The notes under the pieces were generated by a model, which did not search any database, was not told the origin of the DNA, and was given only the letters and a program-made list of their open reading frames with translations. From NCBI GenBank assembly GCA_013822725.1, contig PNKX01000014.1, forward strand, positions 1 to 64,000: a DNA stretch of 64,000 bases. Direction: 5' to 3'. The stretch's first letter is position 1. Every line of letters begins with the position of its first letter. Origin of the DNA: Pirellula sp. (GTDB lineage Bacteria; Planctomycetota; Planctomycetia; Pirellulales; Lacipirellulaceae). Positions 36,147 through 44,187 of this stretch are shown here, in pieces. Made by a program: the position numbers and the translations under genes.

Positions 36147-36443
36147 ATGGTCCGCGTCATCTTGCCGCTCCACCTCCGGACGCTTGCCCAAGTTGACGGC
36201 GAAGTCGAACTCGCCGTCGAAGGTGCGCCGACGCAGCGAATGATTCTCGACGCCTTGGAATCTCGTTTCCCGATGCTGCGCGGCACGATCCGCGATCACG
36301 CGACGCAGCAGCGGCGAGCGTTCCTGCGATTCTTCGCCTGCAACGAAGACGTCTCGCATCAATCGCCGGACGAGCCGCTCCCCCCCGCCATCGCCACGGG
36401 CGTCGAACCGTTCATGGTCGTCGGCGCCATCGCCGGCGGCTGA
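36147..36443 (+). CDS. MoaD/ThiS-family ubiquitin-like sulfur carrier protein
   Basis: 98 residues from ATG 36147. MVRVILPLHLRTLAQVDGEVE is the first beta-hairpin of the ubiquitin-like fold, and the protein ends IAGG, the diglycine that is adenylated and thiocarboxylated in MoaD and ThiS. No moa or thi genes are nearby. It starts 34 bases after the BNR-propeller gene, so the two are probably co-transcribed. The pairing of a BNR propeller with a MoaD-like protein recurs in other bacteria to my knowledge, but its purpose is not established. Confidence 0.85.
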   Translation: MVRVILPLHLRTLAQVDGEVELAVEGAPTQRMILDALESRFPMLRGTIRDHATQQRRAFLRFFACNEDVSHQSPDEPLPPAIATGVEPFMVVGAIAGG

Positions 36444-36550
36444 TCGGCTCGACGGCAAGTTTCTAAGTTGCAGTTCGCTCCTTTCACCGCTTGATCCTTC
36501 ACCGCTGCGGCGCTTTGCTCACGCCGCGGCAAACCTCGAAGGAGTTTGCG

Positions 36551-37375
36551 ATGAAGGTTCGATTCTTATCCCTATTAGCGCTAATCGTCGCCTTGGCGGT
36601 CGTACCGCTGGCTCACGCCGCGACGATCACCCTCGACGCTAGCAAGGATGCTTCCATCTTTCAGAACAACGTCAACAACAGCAGCGGCGCTGCGAATGGG
36701 TTGATCGTGGGGACGAACGCCCAGAGTTCGACGCGCCGCGCGGCTATCGCTTTTGATGTGGCGAGCGCTCTGCCGGCCGGAGCCGTCATTCAGAACGTGC
36801 AACTCAACCTGGTGCTCGGAGGCGTTGCGGGAGGCGGTGGCGGAGGGGGCGGCCCGGCGAACGTAACGATCGGCCTCCACCGGCTGGCTGCGAATTGGGG
36901 TGAAGGAATTGCCCAGCAACAGAGTCCGCCGACCGACGGTCTCGGCGGGCAGGGACAAGGGGTCGCGGCCGGGGCCGGCGACATTACGTGGAACTCCAGT
37001 TTTCACGGTTCGTCGCTCTGGGCGACCCCTGGCGGCGACGTCACGGCGATGGCGAGTGCGTCGGCGCTGATCGACGCCTTGGTCGGCGGGACAAAATCAT
37101 GGTCTTCAACTGCAGAACTCGTCAGCGACGTGCAGAACTGGTTCGACAATCCGAGCAGCAATTTTGGCTGGATGCTCGTCACCACGGATGAAGCGACGGC
37201 GAACACCGGCCGGACGTTCTTCTCGAGCGAAGTCGCCACCGCGGCGTTTCGTCCGCAGCTGGAGATCACCTACGAGGTGATTCCCGAGCCGAGCACGCTG
37301 CTGCTGGGCGTTACGGCGGGGCTCGTCAGCCTTGTCGTGCCCAGTCGCCTCGCTCGTCGCGAGCTTCGCGGCTAG
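36551..37375 (+). CDS. DNRLRE-like PEP-CTERM secreted protein, first of three tandem paralogues
   Basis: 274 residues from ATG 36551 (GAAGGAG upstream). A signal peptide ends HAATITL. Residues 25-240 are a DNRLRE-type beta-sandwich: TITLDASKDASIFQNNVNNS, RRAAIAFDVASALPAGAVIQ, NWGEGIAQQQSPPTDG, SDVQNWFDNPSSNFGWMLV, and RPQLEITYEV. The end VIPEPSTLLLGVTAGL..RR is a PEP-CTERM sorting signal. A Gly-rich run (GGVAGGGGGGGGP) occurs in one loop. Probably a surface protein related to extracellular matrix; carbohydrate-binding is inference. Confidence 0.85.
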   Translation: MKVRFLSLLALIVALAVVPLAHAATITLDASKDASIFQNNVNNSSGAANGLIVGTNAQSSTRRAAIAFDVASALPAGAVIQNVQLNLVLGGVAGGGGGGGGPANVTIGLHRLAANWGEGIAQQQSPPTDGLGGQGQGVAAGAGDITWNSSFHGSSLWATPGGDVTAMASASALIDALVGGTKSWSSTAELVSDVQNWFDNPSSNFGWMLVTTDEATANTGRTFFSSEVATAAFRPQLEITYEVIPEPSTLLLGVTAGLVSLVVPSRLARRELRG

Positions 37376-37467
37376 GCCGCCGCCCGAGATCGCTGGCAGC
37401 CCTGTGCTTCGGTCGGGCGTGCTCGAACGTCCGTTCGTGCTCTACGTCTAGTACGGTCGGCGGCGCG

Positions 37468-37546
37468 ACTCCCCCGGCGGAGCCGAGGGCTGCAAGTAGC
37501 TTCAAGTTTGTTTGGACTTCGTCCACCGGCGGAGCCGGTGGCTTTT
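37468..37546. repeat. Palindromic region between tandem paralogues
   Basis: CCCCCGGCGGAGCC near 37470 and the perfect stem CCACCGGC/GCCGGTGG around 37520-37538, followed by TTTT. The second part may terminate the upstream gene. Belongs to the CCCCCGGCTCCGCCGGGGG family. Confidence 0.65.
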
Positions 37547-37581
37547 ATCTATCACGCGTGGTTCACGCGAAAGGCATTTTA

Positions 37582-38589
37582 ATGAAGACAATATTTTCTC
37601 TGGTGGTCGCCGCCCTAGCGTTGCCGGCGGCGCAGCCGGTGATGGCGATGACGATGACGCTTGGCGCCAAGCAGGATGCGACCATGTTTCAGAACAATCC
37701 CGACAACGGCAGCGGCGGCGGCAACGGACTGTTCGCCGGCACGAACGGCGCCCAGACATCGCCGCGACGAGCCCTGATCGCCTTCGACGTTGCGGCGGGA
37801 CTGCCGAGCGGCGTCGTCATTCACGATGTTGACCTCACGTTGTTCTTGGGGCAGTTCCCTAACGTGGGCGCCGTCGCTTCTTCGACGATTGGTCTTCACC
37901 CAGTGACAAGCAGTTGGGGCGAAGGGCTCACTCAGCAGCAAACGCCGCCAAACGACACGTTCGGCGGCTTAGGCCAAGGCGCCCCGGCGCTCGACGGCGA
38001 CGTCACGTGGAACAATCGTTTCCATTCAGCGGCCACGCCGACTGCCTGGACCAACGCCGGCGGCGATTTTGAGCCGACGAGCAGCGCCAGCACCGTCGTC
38101 ACGCGCAATCTGAACACCGGCTATGTATGGAACTCGACCGATGCGCTCATCGACGACGTGCAAGGTTGGCTCGACAATCCGCAAGCGAACTTCGGTTGGA
38201 TGCTGAAGAACGCTGACGAAGTGACGCCCGCCACGTTTCGCGGATTCTATAGCCGGCAGACGGCGACGGCGGATTTACGACCACATTTGACAGTGTCGTT
38301 CTCGTTGCCCGGCGATTTCGATCATAACGACGTCGTCGACGCCGCGGATCTTACGGTCTGGCAATCGAACGCCGGCCTCGGCAGCGGCGCCCTCCACACG
38401 CAGGGAGACGCCGATCTCGATGGCGACGTCGACGGCGGCGATTTCCTCGTCTGGCAGCGGCAAGTGGGACAGACGCCGAATCCGCCGGCCATATCCGCGA
38501 TTCCCGAACCTACAACGGCTGGCCTACTGGCGGTCGCACTGGCTGCGGGAGCATGGCGCCGCCGTGCTGCCCAGCGGGCCGCGAACTGA
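37582..38589 (+). CDS. DNRLRE-like PEP-CTERM protein with dockerin-like repeat, second tandem paralogue
   Basis: 335 residues from ATG 37582. The domain matches the first paralogue throughout: TMTLGAKQDATMFQNNPDNG, RRALIAFDVAAGLPSGVVIH, SWGEGLTQQQTPPNDTFGG, DVQGWLDNPQANFGWMLKNAD. Unlike its neighbours it then carries a dockerin-like pair of Ca-binding loops (GDFDHNDVVDAADLTVWQ, GDADLDGDVDGGDFLVWQ) before the PEP-CTERM end (IPEPTTAGLLAVALAAG). This shows gain or loss of a module after duplication. Exported, probably surface-attached. Confidence 0.85.
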   Translation: MKTIFSLVVAALALPAAQPVMAMTMTLGAKQDATMFQNNPDNGSGGGNGLFAGTNGAQTSPRRALIAFDVAAGLPSGVVIHDVDLTLFLGQFPNVGAVASSTIGLHPVTSSWGEGLTQQQTPPNDTFGGLGQGAPALDGDVTWNNRFHSAATPTAWTNAGGDFEPTSSASTVVTRNLNTGYVWNSTDALIDDVQGWLDNPQANFGWMLKNADEVTPATFRGFYSRQTATADLRPHLTVSFSLPGDFDHNDVVDAADLTVWQSNAGLGSGALHTQGDADLDGDVDGGDFLVWQRQVGQTPNPPAISAIPEPTTAGLLAVALAAGAWRRRAAQRAAN

Positions 38590-38593
38590 ATTT

Positions 38594-38685
38594 CAGCCCC
38601 CGGCTCCGCCGGGGGGTAGGTCGCCATCTTGGTATGCGTCGCCCAACGTTACGCGCGCCCCCCACAGCGGAGCCGGGGGCTGAAA
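38594..38685. repeat. CCCCCGGCTCCGCCGGGGG-family element
   Basis: CAGCCCCCGGCTCCGCCGGG at the left and GGAGCCGGGGGCTGAAAG at the right are inverted arms of about 20 bases. It separates the second and third tandem paralogues. Confidence 0.85.
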
Positions 38686-38726
38686 GACGACTTCAACATT
38701 ATCTCAAACAATAAGGAACACCTCTC

Positions 38727-39539
38727 GTGCTTCGTCCATTCATACGCATCGTTTCACTCCTTTCGCTGCTGGCGGTCTCAAGCGACAGTCGCGCGGCGAC
38801 TATCACTCTCGGCGCCAGTCAAGATGGAACCATTTACTCCAACCATATCAATCGCGGCAGCGGCGGGGGCAACGCGCTGATCGTCGGGACTAACGGCCGC
38901 GACGCTCCGCGACGGGCGCTGATTGAGTTTGACGTCGCTGGCCAAGTTCCTGCAGGGGCCGTTATCCAGAACGTTAAGCTGACGATGGTGATGGGCCAAC
39001 TGCCGACAGAGCCGGAAGAGTTTTCGACCATCGAGTTGCATCGCGTCAGCGCGAGCTGGGGCGAAGGAACGACGCAACAGCAGAATCCGCCGAACGATTC
39101 GTTTGGCGGTATGGGACAAGGCGCCCCGGCCCACGATGGCGACGTCACCTGGAGTTCCCGCTTCTGGGGATCGCCGCCCACGCCTTGGTCAACGCCGGGC
39201 GGCGACTTCAATGCGGCGGTGAGCGGCGCGGCGGCGATTGGCTTGCCGATAGACGTTCCTTACTCGTGGGATTCGACGGCAGGAATGGTGGCTGACGTGC
39301 AGGACTGGCTCGACAATCCAGCGGCGAACAATGGTTGGATTCTGAAGAACGTCGACGAGACGAGCATGTCGACGTTTCGAGTTTTCTACAGTCGACAGAC
39401 CGCCACGGCGGCATGGCGGCCGCAGCTGACGATTGAGTATCAGATGATTCCGGAACCGACATCGCTGGCGATGGCGGGCTCGGCGTTCGCAGGATGCGTC
39501 ATCGCGGCGACGAGACGTCTAAAACGATCGTCGACGTAG
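38727..39539 (+). CDS. DNRLRE-like PEP-CTERM protein, third tandem paralogue
   Basis: 270 residues from GTG 38727, with AAGGA upstream. A signal peptide precedes TITLGASQDGTIYSNHINRG. The fold elements RRALIEFDVAGQVPAGAVIQ, SWGEGTTQQQNPPNDSFGG, DVQDWLDNPAANNGWILKN and RPQLTIEYQM align with the two genes upstream. It ends IPEPTSLAMAGSAFAG..RRLKR, a PEP-CTERM signal, with no dockerin part. Confidence 0.85.
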   Translation: MLRPFIRIVSLLSLLAVSSDSRAATITLGASQDGTIYSNHINRGSGGGNALIVGTNGRDAPRRALIEFDVAGQVPAGAVIQNVKLTMVMGQLPTEPEEFSTIELHRVSASWGEGTTQQQNPPNDSFGGMGQGAPAHDGDVTWSSRFWGSPPTPWSTPGGDFNAAVSGAAAIGLPIDVPYSWDSTAGMVADVQDWLDNPAANNGWILKNVDETSMSTFRVFYSRQTATAAWRPQLTIEYQMIPEPTSLAMAGSAFAGCVIAATRRLKRSST

Positions 39540-39553
39540 CACCGCGTTCACTT

Positions 39554-39640
39554 CAGCACCTGGCTTCGCCAGGGGGTAGCGCCACGCGCGACGATGCCCA
39601 CCGGCATGGCGACCGATCCCCGGGCGGAGCCCGGGGCTGC
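39554..39640. repeat. CCCCCGGCTCCGCCGGGGG-family element
   Basis: CAGCACCTGGCTTCGCCAGG at the left and CCCCGGGCGGAGCCCGGGGC at the right, each self-complementary. The interior closely matches the element at 28385-28472. Confidence 0.8.
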
Positions 39641-39651
39641 AAGAGCGGCAA

Positions 39652-40191
39652 TCAAAAGAGAGAAATCTGACCTCGGTGGAGTCGGGCCATGACGGCTTCG
39701 TGTGAAACGATAACGCCGTCGGCGTCGATGTGAGCGACCAACACACGGCGACCCGCGAGCGCCTCGCCGATCAGTTTGGTGCGGTGGCAGCGCCCAGGCG
39801 CCGCTTCGGCGCACATGATGGCGATGCGATGTCCCTCGCGCCAGCCGGTTTCGAGACGAGTTAAGCCGGTAGCGAACCAACCTCGCTCGCGCACTTTACC
39901 GTAGTCGACGTTACCTTCCGTGTAGCAGGTCGGATCGCTCGGCCGGCCGCCGAGCATCTCTCCCATCGCGATGTACGCGATGCCGTGGCGTTTTAAGTTG
40001 GCGGCGATCGGTTCTTGAGAAAACTCTGGTCTAAATTTGGAGAAAGGTCTCGTTCGTACGTCGACGAGGTAGTCGACGCCGTGAGTTTGCAGCAACTGGA
40101 CGAAGTCATCGAGCGAACGCTTGTTGCCGTAGCCGATGGTTAAGAGCGGTTCGCGGCTGTGGTCGCTGCGGGTGGTTTCGGCGTTCGGCAT
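39652..40191 (-). CDS. DUF488 family protein
   Basis: 179 residues. TIGYGNKRSLDDFVQLLQTHGVDYLVDVRTRPFSKFRPEFSQ opens the DUF488 domain, and IAIMCAEAAPGRCHRTKLIGEAL supplies the conserved C.E....CHR element. Function of the family is not established; the C.E.....CHR motif suggests a phosphatase or rhodanese-like active site. It lies downstream of the Vsr/methyltransferase pair on the same strand, but a 120-base gap with a palindrome separates them. Confidence 0.85.
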   Translation of the reverse strand: MPNAETTRSDHSREPLLTIGYGNKRSLDDFVQLLQTHGVDYLVDVRTRPFSKFRPEFSQEPIAANLKRHGIAYIAMGEMLGGRPSDPTCYTEGNVDYGKVRERGWFATGLTRLETGWREGHRIAIMCAEAAPGRCHRTKLIGEALAGRRVLVAHIDADGVIVSHEAVMARLHRGQISLF

Positions 40192-40248
40192 ATTGGGAGT
40201 GAACGCTGGATGTTGGTCTGATTAGTGGCGTTGCTGGATTGCGCCACT

Positions 40249-40274
40249 GGACTGGTCGCTTAAGCGACCAGTCC
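40249..40274. repeat. Perfect 26-base palindrome (ACTGGYCGCT family)
   Basis: GGACTGGTCGCTT is followed by its exact complement. It lies between vsr and the DUF488 gene. The core matches the palindrome in the metG linker. Confidence 0.9.
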
Positions 40275-40311
40275 GAACCCTCATGAACGCGTTGCTCTCC
40301 TGAGGATCAAC

Positions 40312-40728
40312 CTACGCTTGTAGAAATCGTTCCAATCGCTTGCGCAACGCTTCGCGTTTGGCGACTCGCGTCTGGCACTCCCACACCACGAGCACGCTCC
40401 AGCCGAGGCGGCGGAGTTTGCGAAGACTCGCGCGATCGCGAGCGACGTTGCGATCGAACTTAGCTTGCCAGTAGTCGACGCGCGTCGCCGGCGTCGACTC
40501 ACCAGCGGGGCAGGCGTGGCGATGCCAGAAGCAGCCGTGAACGAAGACCGCTTTGCCGAGCCGCGGGAGAACAATGTCGGGCTTGCCGGGGAGTTCGCTG
40601 CCGTGGAGGCGGTAGCGGTAGCCCAGCGCGTGGATGAGGCGGCGGACGATCAGTTCGGGCGTCGTGTCGCCGCTCTTCACCGCCCGCATGACGCGGCTGC
40701 GCTCAGCCGGCGAGAACCGGTCGGGCAT
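40312..40728 (-). CDS. vsr: Very short patch repair (Vsr-like) endonuclease
   Basis: 138 residues from ATG 40728 (purine-rich stretch upstream). FSPAERSRVMRAVKSGDTTPELIVRR, GYRYRLHGSELPGKPDIVLPRLGKAVFVHGCFWHRH and WQAKFDRNVARDRASLRKLRRLGWSVLVVWECQ match the family, including the catalytic Asp and metal-binding histidines. Vsr nicks at T:G mismatches left by deamination of 5-methylcytosine. Its start overlaps the 3' end of the cytosine methyltransferase by 26 bases, as expected for a coupled pair. Confidence 0.93.
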   Translation of the reverse strand: MPDRFSPAERSRVMRAVKSGDTTPELIVRRLIHALGYRYRLHGSELPGKPDIVLPRLGKAVFVHGCFWHRHACPAGESTPATRVDYWQAKFDRNVARDRASLRKLRRLGWSVLVVWECQTRVAKREALRKRLERFLQA

Positions 40729-41935
40729 CGCTGGCCCCCCTTCCCTGCTTCGCGATCGTTTGGCGCTGCGCGGCTTCAAACACCGGCGTCAGCATATGCC
40801 GATCGATCCATTCGATCACCGGGACGCAGACGGCGTCGCCGAAACCGAAGAGGGCTTGGATCGTATTCTCGGGCAACGCATAGTCGCCGGCGCCTTGGAG
40901 ACGGGCGTATTCGCGCGGCGTCATCCAGCGCATCCGCAGCTCGCCGTTGATGAGCGCCAGGACGATCTGCTTCGCGCTGCCGCCGCGCGGCGTTCGCAAG
41001 CAACCGGCAATGCCGTCGAAGCGGACTTCCATCCGTTGCTTCCCTTCGCGCACGCGGCGGAAGGCGGTGAGCGCCAGCGGCGGACCTCCGTGAGCACGCA
41101 ACGACTCGACCTGGCGGCTGTGGCGTTCGAACATCATCGCGTAGTGGCGATCGACTTCCGTTTGGCCCCACCAAGGTTGATCGTCGTCGAAGTCGATGAC
41201 GTCGCTGATCGACTGAGGCGAACGAAGGGGATTGCCGCAGTCGATCGTCGTCCAGCCGGTGGCGGGTTCGATCGATTCCATCGCGGCCCGCAGACGCGCT
41301 GGACGGAGGCGGTCGGCGCGGGCGATCGCTTGTTGCCAGGGATCGTCGCCAGCGTCGATTTCAACCTCGGTTGATTTGAGGACGAGCGGCGGCGTCAGCA
41401 GTTCCGACTGGTAACCGACGAGAAACATCCGCGGCCGGCTTTGTGGAACGAACCACTGGGCGTCGATGACAAAGCTATCAACCCAGTAGCCGAGAGCGGC
41501 GAGTTCGTGAACCGCCGTTTCAAAATCCTTGCCGTCGTGCGACGTGAGAAAGCCGGGGACGTTCTCCAGCAGCAAGGCCCGCGGACGCCGGTCGCCGAGC
41601 TGTTTAATCACCTGCAGAAAGCCGAAGAGCGAGCCTGATTGTTCGCCGGCGAGGCCGCGGCGTTTCCCGGCAAGCGACATGTCGGTGCAAGGAAACGACG
41701 CCGTAGCGAGAAACGGTCGTCCGGGAATACGCGACAGCACTTCGCCGACCTGCCAGACGTCCCCCTCGTGATAGTGGGGCGACGGGCCGTAGTGCCCTTC
41801 GTACATCTGCCGCTTCTTCGGGTCGATGTCGTTGGCATAGCTGCACTGCCAGCCGCTGCGGCGGAGGGCCTCATCCACCAAGCCGATGCCGGCGAAGAAT
41901 TCGCAGGAGGTTTTGTCGTCGCCAGGGTATTCCAT
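40703..41935 (-). CDS. C5-cytosine DNA methyltransferase
   Basis: 410 residues. CEFFAGIGLVDEALRRSGW is motif I; ASFPCTDMSLAGKRRGL carries the catalytic Pro-Cys of motif IV; LLLENVPGFLTSH is motif VI; WFVPQSRPRMFLVG is motif VIII; ALFGFGDAVCVPVIEWI is motif X. The target-recognition region lies at about 190-310. A vsr gene follows at once, but no restriction endonuclease is visible. The recognition site cannot be read from sequence. Confidence 0.93.
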   Translation of the reverse strand: MEYPGDDKTSCEFFAGIGLVDEALRRSGWQCSYANDIDPKKRQMYEGHYGPSPHYHEGDVWQVGEVLSRIPGRPFLATASFPCTDMSLAGKRRGLAGEQSGSLFGFLQVIKQLGDRRPRALLLENVPGFLTSHDGKDFETAVHELAALGYWVDSFVIDAQWFVPQSRPRMFLVGYQSELLTPPLVLKSTEVEIDAGDDPWQQAIARADRLRPARLRAAMESIEPATGWTTIDCGNPLRSPQSISDVIDFDDDQPWWGQTEVDRHYAMMFERHSRQVESLRAHGGPPLALTAFRRVREGKQRMEVRFDGIAGCLRTPRGGSAKQIVLALINGELRMRWMTPREYARLQGAGDYALPENTIQALFGFGDAVCVPVIEWIDRHMLTPVFEAAQRQTIAKQGRGASDARPVLAG

Positions 41936-42375
41936 CAGATGCTCGAGCTTCCTGCGGCCGCAGCGTAACAGCGGCGGGTGATGTGCGCTTCCAGTATAGA
42001 GGTCTGGCCGGCGATTGCACCGGGTAGGTTTTGAATTGAACCGCCAAGGACGCCAAGGTGCGCCAAGGAAACGCGGAGGAGGAATTGCACCACGACGGCA
42101 CGGCGGGCACGACGGAATACAAGGGAGAGGATAGAACCGCGGATAAACACAGATGAACGCAAATAATTCTTCATCTACGTCTATCCGCGTTCATCGGCGG
42201 TTCCAATGGCATTTGTATTCCCTTGGCGAACCTTGGCGAACCTTGGCGTCCTTGGCGGTTAGATTCTTCATTTGTAGTACATAAGCGGTTGCCAGCGACA
42301 TTTTCCTTCGCTGCGCCGATGCGATACGATGGAAAACGCCTGCCACCTCCCCTGACGCCTTTGGGATATCCGGCG
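41936..42375. other. Gene-free stretch filled by a nested inverted repeat
   Basis: The divergent upstream regions of the methyltransferase and the redoxin-cytochrome fusion gene. The repeat 42038-42260 occupies half of it. An open frame into the fusion gene runs through the right arm, but the signal peptide sets the real start at 42376. Confidence 0.6.
42038..42260. repeat. Nested long inverted repeat (GAACCGCCAAGG family, copy C)
   Basis: Begins GAACCGCCAAGGACGCCAAG and ends TTGGCGTCCTTGGCGGTT. The inner pair is GAACCGCGGATAAACACAG / CTATCCGCGTTCATCGGCGG. The right arm has a duplicated CCTTGGCGAA unit. Confidence 0.9.
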
Positions 42376-44187
42376 ATGAAGCTTTTTGTAGCGGCCCTCC
42401 TCACGACTGCGGTCGCCCTTGCGGCAGTTGAACGATCACAGCAGGCTGTCGCTGCCGAGAACGCGGCAGCGTCGCCCGGCAAGATCGCCGACTTCACGCT
42501 CAACGATCACGCCGGCGCCAAGCGCTCGCTGTCCGAGTGGAGCGACAAGCCAGTGCTGGTGGTGGTGTTCCTCGGCACGGAGTGCCCGTTGGCGAAACTG
42601 TACGGGCAGAAGTTAGTCGAAATCGAAAAACAGTTCGCCGACCGCGGCGTGCAGTTCATTGGCATCAACTCGAACCAACAAGACACGCTCCAGGAACTGG
42701 CGGGCTACGGCACGAAGTTCGGCATCAAGTTCCCGCTGCTGAAGGATGCGGGCGCCAAGGTGGCCGACCAGTTGGGCGCCAAGCGGACGCCCGAGGCGTT
42801 CGTCCTCGACCGCGAGCGGGTCATCCGGTACCAAGGTCGCATCGACGACCAATATGGCGTCGGTTCGGCCCGCAATCAGGCGACGAAGACCGAACTCGTG
42901 GACGCGGTGGAGGCGCTGCTCGATGGCAAGCCGGTCGAAGTGGCGATGACGCAGCCCGTCGGCTGTCTCATTGGGCGTCGCACGCCGAGCGACGCCAAAG
43001 GAAGCGTTACCTACGCGAAGGACGTCGCGCCGATCTTGCAGAACCGCTGCGTGAGTTGCCATCGCGACGGGCAGATCGGGCCGTTCACGCTGACGGAATA
43101 TGACGACGTGGTGGCGTGGGCCGACATGTGCCTGGAGGTGATCGACGACGGCCGGATGCCGCCGTGGGGCGCGAACCCGGCGCATGGCGAGTTCGCCAAC
43201 GATGCGCGCCTCACGCCCGCTGAGAAGGAAATGTTCCACGCGTGGATCGACGCCGGCGCGCCGGAGGGCGACCCCAACGACTTGCCGCCGCCGCGCCAAT
43301 TTGTCGACGGCTGGCGAATGCCCAAGCCCGACGCCGTGTACAAGATGCCCGAGGAGTACAAGGTTCCGGCTAACGGGACAGTGCCGTACAAATATTTCAT
43401 TTGGGATCCTGGCTTCACCGAGGACAAATGGGTTTACGGAGCCGAGGCCCGTGCGGGAAACCCCGAAGTGGTGCACCATCTGATCCTGTTCTACATCCCG
43501 CCGGGGCAAGAGAAGCCTCGCCCGGAGGATCCGTTGTTCAATGCGATCGCGGCGTTCGCGCCTGGGATGCCGGCGGTCGTCGGGCCGGAAGAATATGCGC
43601 TGCGGATCCCGGCTGGTTCGAAGCTGGCGTTTCAAGTCCATTACACGCCGAACGGCAAGGAGACGACTGATCTGAGCGAAGCGGCCGTCGTCTTCTCGGA
43701 CCCCAAGAAGGTGCAGAAGGAAGTTCGCATCGCGGCGGCGCTCAACTTCAAATTTCTGATCCCGCCGTTCCACCCGAACTATCCGATCGCGGCGGAGAAG
43801 ACGTTCAAAGAGGATACGCTCCTCTACACAATGACGCCCCACATGCATTATCGCGGCAAGGCGTTTCGGTTCACCGCCCACTATCCCGATGGCAAGGAGG
43901 AGATTCTGCTCGACGTGCCGCGGTATGACTTTAACTGGCAGATTATCTACCTGCTGAAGCAGCCGAAGCTTCTGCCGGCCGGCACGGTGGTGAAGCTAGA
44001 GGGGCATTTCGACAACTCCGCCGACAATCCGCTCAATCCTGACCCGACGCAGATGGTGCGCTGGGGCGACCAGACATGGGACGAGATGATGCTGGGGAGC
44101 ATGACGGTGAGCCCCGCCAATCAGGACTTGCGAGCAGCGGACGGCCCGTTAGCGTCCTTGCCGGGTGAGAACGCCGGCGGCAATTGA
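42376..44187 (+). CDS. Redoxin-cytochrome c-copper monooxygenase-like fusion protein
   Basis: 603 residues from ATG 42376, which gives a clean signal peptide (MKLFVAALLTTAVALAAVE). Residues 35-190 are a redoxin domain (VFLGTECPLAKLYGQKLVEI, with one cysteine instead of CXXC). A heme-binding CVSCH lies near 225-229 in a cytochrome c-like region. From about 350 on, EVVHHLILFYIPPG, LAFQVHYTP and MTPHMHYRGKAF supply copper-type histidines of PHM/DBM-like monooxygenases, and WGDQTWDEMMLG is the conserved methionine region. Periplasmic; an electron path from heme to copper is plausible but inferred. Confidence 0.88.
   Translation: MKLFVAALLTTAVALAAVERSQQAVAAENAAASPGKIADFTLNDHAGAKRSLSEWSDKPVLVVVFLGTECPLAKLYGQKLVEIEKQFADRGVQFIGINSNQQDTLQELAGYGTKFGIKFPLLKDAGAKVADQLGAKRTPEAFVLDRERVIRYQGRIDDQYGVGSARNQATKTELVDAVEALLDGKPVEVAMTQPVGCLIGRRTPSDAKGSVTYAKDVAPILQNRCVSCHRDGQIGPFTLTEYDDVVAWADMCLEVIDDGRMPPWGANPAHGEFANDARLTPAEKEMFHAWIDAGAPEGDPNDLPPPRQFVDGWRMPKPDAVYKMPEEYKVPANGTVPYKYFIWDPGFTEDKWVYGAEARAGNPEVVHHLILFYIPPGQEKPRPEDPLFNAIAAFAPGMPAVVGPEEYALRIPAGSKLAFQVHYTPNGKETTDLSEAAVVFSDPKKVQKEVRIAAALNFKFLIPPFHPNYPIAAEKTFKEDTLLYTMTPHMHYRGKAFRFTAHYPDGKEEILLDVPRYDFNWQIIYLLKQPKLLPAGTVVKLEGHFDNSADNPLNPDPTQMVRWGDQTWDEMMLGSMTVSPANQDLRAADGPLASLPGENAGGN

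Noticed and set aside
28385-39640. CRISPR array made from the repeated palindromes
   Set aside because: Copies are far apart with unequal gaps, no spacers of fixed length and no cas genes.
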